The notes under the pieces were generated by a model, which saw only the letters and a list, made by a program, of their open reading frames with translations, had not been told where the DNA came from and made no database searches. 64,000 bases of DNA from Tremella fuciformis (taxonomy: Eukaryota > Basidiomycota > Tremellomycetes > Tremellales > Tremellaceae), in the NCBI GenBank assembly GCA_032768795.1, contig CP136494.1, positions 992,001 through 1,056,000 of the forward strand. The letters are read 5' to 3'. Shown one piece after another: positions 42,601 through 53,051 of this stretch; position 1 is the stretch's first letter; every line of letters begins with the position of its first letter. The translations under genes and the position numbers were made by a program.

Positions 42601-43072
42601 TCGACCGTTGTCTGCTCCGCCGTCTTGGGACCTCCCTGGACCTCTTCAGATGCTCTTTGACCATCTTAGACTGGTGCTCGGGTTGCTGCCTGCGTTTTCG
42701 GTGCAGGTGAAGCGCCGGCCGGGGGTTTGCGCCCAAATAACCACCGCTCAAGCGAAGGCCGCTCAGCGCATCGTCAGCTCTCAGCATTCGCGCAACTCCA
42801 TCTCATCTCAAGGTCAATGAGGCTACTCACCCCCTAAGCAGTCTGTTCGATGCATAGTCCCTTGTCCAGACTGCATGTCGGAGGCGGAATCAAATTTGGG
42901 CGTCGGCGGACGCCTGGTGGAGGCAAGGAGGCTCTGAAAGGGACGGGCCCATTGCTCGTGTCGCCATTGTTCTTGCTTGCTTGGTTTGGGGACGACCTTG
43001 TCCACACGCGACCCTTCAGTGCTTGTGAGGCTGCGTGCCAACTGAGGAATCGAGCCTGATTCGACTTGCAGC
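39604..43072. other. 3.5-kb stretch without a convincing gene
   Basis: The first 250 bases are probably promoter and 5' leader of the cyclin gene (CT/GA-rich, CGATCGATG). The rest holds many short overlapping frames on both strands, none with a recognisable domain, splice pattern or start context. A GGCGGCGGC/TGGTGGTGG-rich patch lies at 42478-42525. The stretch is unusually long for this gene-dense part; a non-coding RNA, a fast-evolving gene or an extended regulatory region is possible. Confidence 0.4.
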
Positions 43073-44939
43073 ATGTCACGACCGGCATCCCGACGTACCA
43101 GCACCCGATCGAGTGCGAACAGCAGAAAGCCTTCCCCGGACGAGGAGCCCTCCCATCCTGGATCTGAAGTAACAAGTCAGGCGCCAATCGTAGATGCGCA
43201 ACCATCGGGCATGGCGTCCAATGGGAGCGACACCCCCCTCACGTCGCTATCCTCGAGCCCCCTACAGGATCCAGGCGACGCCTATGCGCCCACACCTGGG
43301 GCTGGGCCTTCCGACGAGTCGAGGACGCCTGTCGCCCCTCGGGATCATGCTCAGACCGCGCGCAGCCCGAAGCGGGTGGAGGGAGAGGGCGAGCCGGCCA
43401 GAGGGAGCACGTCGAAGGCTGGTGTCAAGAAGAGGGGCGCCGCTACGTCGGCAGCAGACGTTGTGGCGGCGCCGTCGAGCACGCCGAGCGCGGAGTCGGC
43501 GGCAAAGTCCAAACGAGCTCGTCCGGCTCCCAAGCGGGCTGAGCTGCCGACCGACGACTCATTCTTCGCCTCCCCTGCACCTGCTCCCGTCAAAATTACC
43601 CTCAAAGTTTCTGCGACCAAGAAGGCCGCAAGAGAGGAGGCGCCTGACGCCACGGACGACGCTGCAAGCAGTCATGCCGAGCAAGCCACAGGGAGAGGGA
43701 GGAAGACCAGGCGCCAGTCAGCCGTCGAGCCTCGAGACAGTGGACCGGCCCCTGTCGACCTCGCTCAGCCGGAGCTGGAAGCACCGACGGCCGGTCCTTC
43801 ACAACCCGCCATTCCGCCTGAGAAACCAAAGGGCAACAAGAAACGCAAGTCAGAAGTGGCGCCAAGTGAGGAGGACAGGCCTTCTGCAGCTGCACTACCG
43901 TCGCGGGTCGCGAGGAAGAGGGGGAAGAAGAGGGTGGAGAGTCCCATTGACACTGCGGAGGGCGAGGAGCAGCCCGCACAGTCTGCACATGTAGATCCGA
44001 CGGGAGAGAAGGACGCACCTGCCCAGGCGGACATGATGGATATCGACGAAGCTCCTGCTACACCCGGTAGTCCCGAGGAGGCCGCTGCGCGACCGAGGAA
44101 ACGCCCCAAGCGGATAATTGCATCTCCAACCAAGCCTGCAGCAGATACAGACGAGCAAATTGCGGCATCTGCTCAAGACCATTCTGGACACGTCGGATCG
44201 ACAGCAGGAGCGGGATCGATCGAAGGGTCGGCTGGAACACCCGAGGGAGCAATAAAGACTCCGAAGACAGCACCCGCCAAATCACTAGGTGTGCACCCAG
44301 TGAAACCAGATACGACTCAAGGGGCATCCACCGCCTCATCCACACCCAAACCCAGCCCCCATGCTGGCCCCGGTCGACCCGCCCAGCGGCCGCTCAAGAA
44401 GCCTGCACCTTCAAAACCCGCTCCGATGACTTCTATGCTCAGCCAGACTCTCAAGCAACTGCAGGCGGATTCGTCCAAAGCCACTCCGGTCAAGAAGGAT
44501 GACAAAGCTGAGCAGAAGCGGAAGAGGGACGTGTGGTCGGATGCGTGGGTCTTGACGTGAGACTAGCCTGCCTCGAGATGTCATGTCGAAGCTGAGACGC
44601 AGCCCTGAGCAGCAGAAGGAGTATGAGGATTCTGCGCCGCAGAGGGCCGAAGCCGCGCGCCAGAGGCAGCTATGGCTTGAGGTGCGATACGCCAACACAG
44701 GCATTCACGCAAGTTGGCTTATGAGCAGAAGAACCCCGTGAAGGATCATCAAGCCGCCAAAGAGCTGCAAAAGGCCGCCTTTGTAGGTCGTCGTGACTTG
44801 TCGGCATCCACATGGAGCTGACCCTCAGTTGCATCCCCACATGTCCATGATACGCGACATTGGTGTCAAGACGACCGGTCGCTTTGCAGAGATGGTCAAG
44901 AAGCTTCGCCGAGGGCAAGTCGCCGCCCGAGCAAACTGA
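43073..44939 (+). CDS. Disordered, basic nuclear-type protein with helical C-terminus
   Basis: Starts MSRPASRRTSTRSSANSRK at 43073. About 450 residues of low-complexity Ser/Pro/Ala/Lys sequence follow, with several basic nuclear-signal-like patches (NKKRKSEVAP, RKRGKKRVES, PRKRPKRIIAS). Near 44500 an intron of uncertain borders leads to DVMSKLRRSPEQQKEYEDSA. Two further introns (GTGCGA donor near 44681, GTAGGT donor near 44784) lead to AYEQKKNPVKDHQAAKELQ and LHPHMSMIRDIGVKTTGRF, ending RRGQVAARAN-stop at 44939. The spliced C-terminus is charged and helical and looks conserved, unlike the rest. No family recognised; a chromatin or RNA-processing role is only a guess. Confidence 0.6.
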
Positions 44940-45155
44940 TTGAGCGACTTGGTGTCATCTGTGATAATCCCTCCGGAAGACATGAGGATGCATGTATCGA
45001 GACTGTAACAGACGCATTTGACGTCGCGCCCTCCTATGCTGCGGTCACTTATAAACGATGTATCTAACAACCTTGAAGCCCCTCGACCTGAAGACGTATA
45101 TGTTGACAAGGGGTCGAGGAACCAAAGACCTGAGTCGTACGACTTCAACACAGTG
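44940..45155. other. Convergent 3' region
   Basis: Short interval between two converging stops. Nothing recognisable. Confidence 0.35.
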
Positions 45156-46931
45156 TCACCAACCGCCGAATTCGTCATCCTCTGCTGGGGTGGGAGCAGA
45201 TGGAGGCGGTCGGGTAGTCGTTGAGGATTGAGGCTGTAGCAACGGGGCAGGTGCAGCTTGGCTTGGGTGATCACGCAGCGCAAAGCGGTTTGTCGCCCTT
45301 GGCTCGTCACGCACGGGCGCACCGAGTCGACGCGCGCGGTCTGGGTGCATACCGATGGGGGCGCGTGCGACAACTGGCTCCGGGGAACGTGAGGCATGCG
45401 CGGCCGCGGCAGGATTGTCGTTGTGGCCATTCGGAGCCGCAGAAGAAGTCGTCCATCCATCTTCGTGCGTGTCAACTCGTCGGGAGGCGGAGTCCGGAGC
45501 GGGTGTGCTGCCCCAGCCGTCGTCATCATGGGCGGTTTCAGGGTTCTTGAATCCCCAACCGTTATCCCGAGTTGTCGCAGCATCCTCACGAGGGTCTTCA
45601 GCCATCGCGTCGCCGCCTTGGGGGCCTGGACATTCACGCGACTGGGACGTCAGCCTCTCCATCGTATAGTGTGGGCAGTCGGCTGACTATGTGTCCGAAT
45701 TCGTGACAATTGTAGCATTTCATCGGGCCCCCTTGAGTCTTGCGCGGCTCGAGGCAGTCGCGCGACTGAGAGAGTCAGATAAACCATGGCGTGACAGAGA
45801 CCTCACTATATGCCCTGACTGTCCACAATTGTAGCAATCGAATCCCCCTGCGTTGGGACACTCTTTGGCCTAGCAGATCAGCCGAGACTCAAGTACTGGG
45901 CGGATCCCTTGTGATTTACCCAATGGCCCTCCTGCCTGCACCTCCTGCACTCATTTCCGGCGCCGAATTTTGGAATGCCGCCCCCTACTTTACTCGCTCG
46001 AGCAGGGCATTCCCGAGCCTCTGGTCAGTGTACATGACGTGTGTCAGGCCTAACTCACCATATGGCCGTGCTCGCCACATTCGAAGCACCCTTCACGTCC
46101 ACGGGCGGGGAAATCGGCGGCGTCCGAACCTTGTTCTGCTGTGCGGGGCGCACCCCAGCCTCCTGCAGCGGCGTTGAGCCTCTTCCCGTGTAAGCCGCAA
46201 AGGAATCTCTTACCTTCTCCTCGCCCACCTTGATGAGGTGGGGCGTCGCGCACAACCATGCGGCCGAAGCCGGCCAGCAGCTCCTGCGGCGACATAGTTT
46301 TCGGTTCATTCAGTGATGCCTCTTGGTAGCTGTGCGGTAAGGCGCGGGAAAGCTTTGGCAATGCGAGGTGTCACTGACCGTACCGGGACCCACGGAATGT
46401 ACGCCTGACCGGGAACGCTCGGTAGGATATCTTCTGCCGGCGGTGTCGGAGGAAGCTCTATCGTCTGTGATTCTGGGGGGGAAAACCCCTCGCCCTTGTC
46501 TCGTTTTGTCTCGTCAGGCGTCTCCTCTTGGGGCGTGATCCAGCCCTCGTCTGCATTGTCCGGAGGCGCGGTGTGTGTGGCTGCCGGATATTGTTGCAGC
46601 CCGCCGAGCAGTTCACCTTCGACCTGACCACGGTGATTAACGCACAGATCCAGAGTGTAGAGGCAGTACTCACCTCATCGGGCGGAAGCCGCAGACCGTA
46701 GCCCGACGAATATCGGGTTGGCGAGTAGGGGACACTTAGATCAAGTCGGCGTGATTTGCCCATATCGAGAATTCTTTCCTTCAGACCAGAGCAGACTGTC
46801 GGAGGCGGGCGAGACGATCTGACGCCCCGCCTTGTGGCTGACGAGATCCTAGTCGGTGGGACTGGCGAGGGGCTGGGGCCAATTTTATTGAGCGACACTA
46901 TTCTCTCAGACCGCGCTTGCACCTCAATCAT
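45156..46931 (-). CDS. CCHC zinc-knuckle protein with four intron-split knuckles
   Basis: Starts MIEVQARSERIVSLNKIG at 46931; a 50-nt intron lies at 46624-46673. N-terminal exons encode a disordered acidic part, then LLAGFGRMVVRDAP. Four CX2CX4HX4C knuckles follow: CFECGEHGHMARECP, CRRCRQEGHWAKECP, CYNCGQSGHISRDC, CYNCHEFGHISREC. Each is broken by a phase-0 intron one residue after its His (introns 46019-46058, 45870-45919, 45766-45807, 45642-45687; 40-50 nt). The last exon is disordered with Gly-Trp motifs (NGWGF, DGWGS, EDGWT, EFGGW-stop). Knuckle series of this kind bind single-stranded RNA or DNA, as in Gis2/Byr3/CNBP, but the long N-terminus and GW tail differ from those small proteins. 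Divergent from PGK1. Confidence 0.8.
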
Positions 46932-47477
46932 GAACGAGAGAGCACGAGTACAGAAGGATATCTCAGAGTGATATCTGAAGAAGTGCGATGGGGAAAGGTG
47001 GGATAAGAGGAGAAAGAGAAGCAAGGTTGACGCGACTGTGTGTTTAAGTACTCGCACTGTCGATCCGTGTGCACGGTTCGCTGAGTGGACCACTAAAGTG
47101 GAGGTCGGATGCCTATTGGGTAAGTGATCCGCTGGCATGCCTACTCTCGGACACCCTGAAACCTAGCCGCTTCTCGTCTGTCCCGCGTACTTTCATCTCT
47201 GAACAACACATTCTCCAGTGACACCAAGTGGGCTCTTCATCTTGCACATCTTGCACTTCCCCCACAGCGAGCCCCTCTTCTGTCCACGTAGTTTCTTTGC
47301 ACAGCGCTGACGGTCAGAAACACACCACCTCCCCAAAACCCTCGTATGCCTGTCCCTCCTTTCAGGTTCAGCCGACTGACTATATCTTGTCTTCTTCCCG
47401 CGCTCGCTGCTGGCATCGCCGTCATCTGCACCTATACTTCTTATCTCAACCTGACTCTCCGGTCCACAGCAAGCAAC
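46932..47477. promoter_or_regulatory. Shared promoter of zinc-knuckle gene and PGK1
   Basis: About 545 bases between divergent starts. CT-rich stretches at 47215-47480 precede PGK1, as is usual for highly expressed fungal genes. An upstream ATG in frame with PGK1 lies at 47346 (see the finding). Confidence 0.5.
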
Positions 47478-49084
47478 ATGTCGCTGTCCTCCAAGCTCTC
47501 AATCACCGATGTCAACCTCAAGGGCGAGCGGGTGCTCATCCGAGTGGACTTCAACGTCCCGTGGGTGTCTCGTAAACGTGCGTGGACCCCGGAGCTTACC
47601 CGCAAGGCAAGACAAGCAGCAGAACATCACCAATCCTGCCGTCAGTCCGAGCTACGCTTTCCCCGCCTCTTCATACTGACTTACAGCGTATCGTCGCTGC
47701 TCTGCCTACCATCCAATATGCGCTTGACCAGGGCGCCAAATCCGTCATCCTCATGTCCCATCTTGGCCGACCCGACGGCCAGGTCGTGGAGAAGTACTCC
47801 CTCAAGCCGGTCGCAACCAAGCTTGCCGAGCTGCTGAAGAAGGACGTCACATTCTTGAACGACTGCGTCGGAGAGGAAGTGAAGAAGGCTGTTCTGGCCG
47901 GTGACAACGGACAGGTCTTCCTACTCGAGAACCTGCGGTTCCATGTCGAGGAGGAGGGCAAGGGGAAGAAAGGCGAAGAGAAGATCAAGGGTCAGCGCAT
48001 ACGCTGGCACACTCAGAAGCGGACTGAATCGCAGCCGACCCTGAGAGCGTGAAGAAGTTCCGCGAGGACCTTACTTCGCTGGGCACGGTCTACATCAACG
48101 ACGCGTCTGTTCTTCCATTACATCACAATGACGAATCTGACGACAAGCTTCGGCACTGCCCACCGAGCCCACTCTTCCATGGTCGGAGTCCAGCTTCCCC
48201 AGCGTGCCGCCGGTTTCTTGATGAAGAAAGAACTTGAGTATTTCGCGAAGGTCCTCGAGTCGCCTGAGCGACCCTTCTTGGCCATCCTTGGTGGTGCCAA
48301 AGTCGCGGACAAGATTCAGCTCATTGAGAACATGCTCGACAAGGTGAATATATGCGATACCCATCAACACACAGGCTGAGCGGCAGGTCAACACTCTGAT
48401 CATTTGTGGCGGTATGGCTTTCACCTTCAAGAAGACCATCGACGGCGTTGAAGTGAGTGGCTGTCTGGGGCGGGTTACGTGAAGTTCTGATTTTTCAAGA
48501 TTGGCAAGTCTCTCTTCGACCAGAATGGCTCGGAGAAAGTCAAGGACTTGGTCGAGAAAGCCAAGAAGAACAACGTCAAGCTGGTCTTCCCGGTCGACTA
48601 CGTGATTGCCGACGACTTCAGCAATTCCGCAAACGTCAGTCGTACACTTCTCCGAGACCCGGGCTAAACATCAGACCAAAACCGTCACCGATGCAGAAGG
48701 TATCCCAGCCGACTGGCAGGGTCTCGACTGTGGCCCTAAGTCCAGGGAGGCCTTCGATGCTGCCGTTTCCGAGGCCAAGACCATTCTCTGGAACGGACCT
48801 GCCGGTGTCTTCGAGATGTCATCCTTCGCTGGCGGCTCGGATGCCTTGCTAGAGTCCTGCATCAAGGCTGCCAAGAGCGGTTCGACTGTCATTGTTGGCG
48901 GTGGTGACACCGCTACTCTCGTTGCACAAGCAGGCAAGGAGGAAGAACTCAGCCACGTCAGCACCGGTGGTGGTGCGTCTTTGGAGCTGCTCGAAGGCAA
49001 GGTGAGCTCCGGGTGAAACTTCGTTCTTCTACCTGCTGACATGCCAGACCCTTCCTGGGGTTGCCGAGCTGAGCGAGAAATGAT
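47478..49084 (+). CDS. PGK1: Phosphoglycerate kinase
   Basis: Nine exons: 47478-47560, 47607-47640, 47687-47990, 48035-48104, 48148-48343, 48387-48452, 48500-48634, 48675-49001, 49049-49084. The spliced protein is about 415 residues, the normal size. It starts [19 protein letters not shown] and includes the signature [18 protein letters not shown] (substrate-binding HLGRP), [32 protein letters not shown], the nucleotide-binding NGPAGVFE and GGGDTATL, and ends [10 protein letters not shown]. It is a cytosolic glycolytic enzyme transferring phosphate from 1,3-bisphosphoglycerate to ADP. No residues expected for catalysis seem missing. Convergent with the P450 reductase gene. Confidence 0.96.
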
Positions 49085-49336
49085 TTTTGAAACGCCTCGA
49101 AACAAAGACAAGATGAGTCGCCTCGATCCGTAGAATATGCAAAATATCACATGTGAACCGCTCATGGACTGGGACGGCTGATGCGTTTTCCTATCGTTGT
49201 ATGTTGAATACGCTGACTTATGCTCCAGCGGGCCAGCCAACGTTACTGTACACGGCCTACAACAAATGAGTGTCATCGACTGTCACATGTCGTGTACGAC
49301 GGCCTGAGAGCATCCACGCCATGCATCACGATCAAA
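49085..49336. other. Convergent 3' region
   Basis: Between the PGK1 and P450 reductase stops; nothing beyond presumed 3' ends. Confidence 0.4.
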
Positions 49337-51908
49337 CTAGCTCCAGACATCTAGCAGTATCCTCTGCACGACGTCAGCCTCTACTCACTCGTCGTTGGCC
49401 GGTCTGCCGCAAAACGACGCTCACCTTTCGGTCTTTGAGGCGACGGACTTCTTTTGCTCCTTCAACGTCTTTGCTTCCTCCCATAGCTTGGCCGATCATC
49501 TTGGCAAGCTCATCTTCGACTGCTTTGGCCATATTCTTAGCATCGCCGCAGATATATACGTACGCTTTTCTGTCGAGGATGAGCGAAGCGATCGTCTTAG
49601 CTCGCTTTGCAAGCAAATGTTGTACGTAGACCTTCTCTGAAGATCCTGTCAGCCAGGATCAACGTGGCGATCTAACCCACTATTCGCCGTCTCACGAGAG
49701 AACGCCACTTCCATCTTGAGGACACCGGGAAGTTCGCGCTGATATTGAGGCCACTCGTCGGCGTACAGATAGTCCTCGTTAGACTTGCGGCATCCATAAA
49801 AGAGGTACATGGGCGCCCAGGAGTCGAGGGCTCTAGGGTCGGTTCGAACTGCGTCTCGAGCCATAGCTACGCGTTCTTGAACAAATCCTCGGAAAGGCGC
49901 AACACCCTAGAAACAGTGAGCGAATGTCCTGATGTATGGACATCATGCGCAACTGCCGTTTGCGTGGCAGAGACAGAATCCACGGGGGTGAGAAAGAAAG
50001 AGGGAGGGGGGGGGGGGGGGGGGTTATGAGGAGAAAGCACTGACCGTGCCAGGACCGATCATGATGACCGGGATTGACGGTGAGGTAGGCAAACGGAAGG
50101 TAGACCGGCGAATGTGGATTGGCACACGGTACGAGTCTCCCGTGCGATATGCACTTCGGGGTCCAGAAAGAAGATACCGGGGGAACTTGGACAGGTAGAC
50201 GGGGTCGACATCGTCCTGCACCGCGGGCGTGGACGCACCGGAGGCAGCCACCTTCAGGTTGAGGATGAAGTTGGAGGCGACACCGTAAACCCACCGGGGT
50301 TGGTGCTCGTGGACGTGGGACGGAGCAGACTGGTATTTGAGGACGACTGCAGTGACATGAACCGAGGTAGGCGTGAGGCGAGGGGAAGAAGAGATCGAAT
50401 AGTAGCGCGGGTGAAGACGAGAGATGTTGGACAGGATGCGGTCGAAAGGTATTTTCCAGACCGTACATTTGGCTCCGGGCTCGAAGCTATCCCCAGCAGC
50501 GGCTTGCAGGACTTCGGCAATCTTGAGACGAGGGCCTGATACTTCCTTGAGGTACGCAGCTTGATCCGAGCCCCAACGCTTCATGCGTGTCAATGCCATC
50601 GAATGCGGAGCGTAAGGTGCAAACGCCTGGACGATAGATCTGGAGGCGTAAGCCGAAATGTCCAAGTAGTGTCTAAAGATGGCCTCGTAGGTGGCAGGTG
50701 TGGGGAAGGTGATCTTGGCCAGCTGAGGGTCAAGACTCTCAATCGCCACCGCTGTCGTGCGTTTCTGACTGGTGTTGAGACCGAGAACAGAAAGCATTCG
50801 TTCGACCTCGACCTCGGGGTTAACAGGCCAGACGCCAATGTGATCTCCGTGCTCGTAAGTGATATTTGTACCCGTCGTGTCGAACTCCATGTGCACACAT
50901 TCACGCTCAGAATCGACGGCAAAGAGATCGCGGCAGGCGAGGATGGGAGCGGGATACGGGTTCAGGGCGGAGTATGTCTGTATGCTGTCCGTAGGTGTGC
51001 TGACCCCGCTGTTGGCTGCCGACACCGAGAGCTCGCCGTGATATACGCTTGCGTCGGGATTTGAGATCTCCTGGACCAGATAGTCGGCGATATCGTTCTC
51101 CTGCCCAGCTTCAACGTTCATGACTTTGGCGAATTGGTCCCACATTCCTTCTTGCCAGGCGATAAAGTCCTCCTCTATCGATTTGTCATCGTCTCCTTCT
51201 CCTCGGTCGCCGATACGCCTGGCTCCCATTTTCAAGAGCCGGGCGTCCAATTTGCGAGCAACGCCTTGGTAGAAAGTGTACGTTTTGTTGCCGAGCCCAA
51301 AGATGACATAGTTGAGGTTCTCGAGCCGGGTCATTCCACTTTGATCGATCACGTAGTCCATGAAATGCACAGCGTTGTCGGTAGGCTCGCCCTCGCCATA
51401 CGAGGCCATCACGAAGATGAGCGCACAGTTGTCTGGGACCTCGTTGATGTTCTGAAAGTCAAAGCCATTGAGATCGAGTACCATTGGGGATAGGCCAAAA
51501 CGAGATCGAGCCTCCTTGGCGATTCGGACGGCATAATTCTCTGCGGTCCCTGTCTGCGAGCCGTAGAAGATCACAACCCGCTTTTTCTAGACGTCAGATT
51601 CCGTCGTGTCGCTGTCAGCGTTGGAAGAGCAACAAGACACTCACGCTCCTCTTCATAGCCTGGACGAAGTCTCGCGGGTCATGTCCGGATGCCTTCACCT
51701 TTCGTAAAGGCCTCGCGGGACCTCCTTTCTTCGCAGTTTCTCGCAAATGCAGGTTCTTCACGTGGAACCACAGCACGAATGCTGGAAGCAGACCCGTTAC
51801 CGTCGCCGCGACCCGCACCATTGGTACAGACAGACTTTGGGTGAGGGCGTCGCTCATCTTGCTACCTTCGTCTAAGATCAGCCGGACAGCCGAAGGGAGT
51901 TGTGACAT
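49337..51908 (-). CDS. NADPH-cytochrome P450 reductase
   Basis: Starts MSQLPSAVRLILDEGSK at 51908; exon 1 holds a single membrane anchor (VAATVTGLLPAFVLWFHV) and ends at 51645. After a 58-nt intron the FMN domain follows (VVIFYGSQTGTAENYA, MASYGEGEPTDNA, FGLGNKTY), then FAD/connecting domain motifs (GDHIGVWP, RYYSISSSP) and the NADPH part (MIGPGTGVAPFRGF across an intron, FYGCRKSNEDYLY, YICGDAKNM). A last intron gives the C-terminal LLDVWS-stop at 49337, the family's usual Trp near the end. It is an ER membrane enzyme feeding electrons from NADPH to P450s, and to squalene epoxidase and others. Equivalent to yeast NCP1/fungal CPR. The intron at 49907-50044 contains an 18-G run. It lies near the P450 at 57-59 kb. 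Confidence 0.94.
50006..50023. repeat. 18-base G homopolymer in an intron
   Basis: An uninterrupted run of 18 G (C in the pre-mRNA), preceded by GAAAGAAAGAGGGA, within the reductase intron and about 20 bases from its donor. Probably length-variable and prone to sequencing error; it can form a G-quadruplex on the plus strand. Confidence 0.9.
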
Positions 51909-51990
51909 TTGGGTCCGAAACCTGGACCTATGCCGTATTTGACTATGATTGACTCCATCGTCCGTGGACGAAGTGTAATATAGACATGAG

Positions 51991-52221
51991 ATGTCTCTGC
52001 CTCTCGGCACCAAAGCCGCTGAGGTGTTGGAAGACTCGGGTAACAGACCCGCCCCGCTTATCTACGAATCGCCGAAAAGACGGCGATTCTTGCGGTCGGT
52101 CTTTAGGTGGTTTTGCTTTGCATGGGGCGAAAAATTGCGGACTGCACTGGCCAACAGAGCACGTCGTTGTAAGCCCATGAGAGACAGGCATCGACCGCAG
52201 CCAATAATCGTGCTCGTTTGA
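51991..52221 (+). CDS. Possible small basic protein (76 aa)
   Basis: An open frame from ATG 51991 to TGA 52219-52221 encodes MSLPLGTKAAEVLEDSGNRP followed by an Arg/Phe/Trp-rich amphipathic stretch (KRRRFLRSVFRWFCFAWGEK) and a basic end. It begins 82 bases upstream of the divergent reductase start. There is no recognised family or independent evidence; it could be chance. Confidence 0.25.
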   Translation: MSLPLGTKAAEVLEDSGNRPAPLIYESPKRRRFLRSVFRWFCFAWGEKLRTALANRARRCKPMRDRHRPQPIIVLV

Positions 52222-53051
52222 CAAGCCTGCCGGGACTGCGTGCAAGCCCTTGACAGTGGAAGACCGCGGTCTGCAAGGGAAGTCTGAGCGGCCGAAATCG
52301 AGGCTTTTGTGCTTGAGGTCAGCGACCTTGGCTGCACATGGTCAGGCTTGGTATTTGACAAATCACGGTCAAGACAATTTCGATACAATTATCCAGCCAG
52401 CTGCTTCGTCTCATTAAAGCGCACTCTCTGTATCTCCCAGTTTCAGGTGGGCGCAAGCAAAATTCATTCACGCGATCGGGGACGGTCCGAGCAGAGCACA
52501 GAGCGGCCGTCATTCGTTCTCCTGACGGGATGTCATTGTCTCGGGTCCGCGAATCATTGCAAAAAGGTCTGTAGGGGTCGGAGCTGGACCAGATAGGAGA
52601 TGTACCGATCGCCAGCACGTCCTCATAGGAAAGAGGCTTGAGCACACCTTCTGCAGCGGCGAGCTGGCACGAGGTCGCTTTGTGCTATCAAGCAATGCGC
52701 GGACGCACATACGTGCCTACACCAAACGGCGAGATTACGCTATGGTGTGTCATCATGACCTCGGAGTGATCTATTATCATTAAGAAGATCTCCCCAAAAA
52801 TAATTAGGTTTCTTTCGGGAACAATTAGCGACTTCTGTGACGCCACCCGAGCCAGGCCTTGCAGTGTTGTCTTGACATCTCATCGCTCCTTCTTTCCTGG
52901 ACTCGGAGCCACTTCTTGCACACACCGTCTGCTGACCTTGGAAGCCGCGGGAGGACCACGGACGAGACATCGAATCTTCCACACCGGGGGCTGTCGACTA
53001 ATTCACACCGGGGGCTGCGCTTAGGCGTCCAACCCGTTCGTCCTAGGCACC
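52222..53051. promoter_or_regulatory. Region upstream of the Zn2Cys6 gene
   Basis: About 830 bases. It contains an AT-rich patch at 52770-52810 and, near 52980-53015, a duplicated CACACCGGGGGCTG (two copies about 26 bases apart) just upstream of the regulator start. A direct repeat in that place could be a binding site. Confidence 0.4.
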
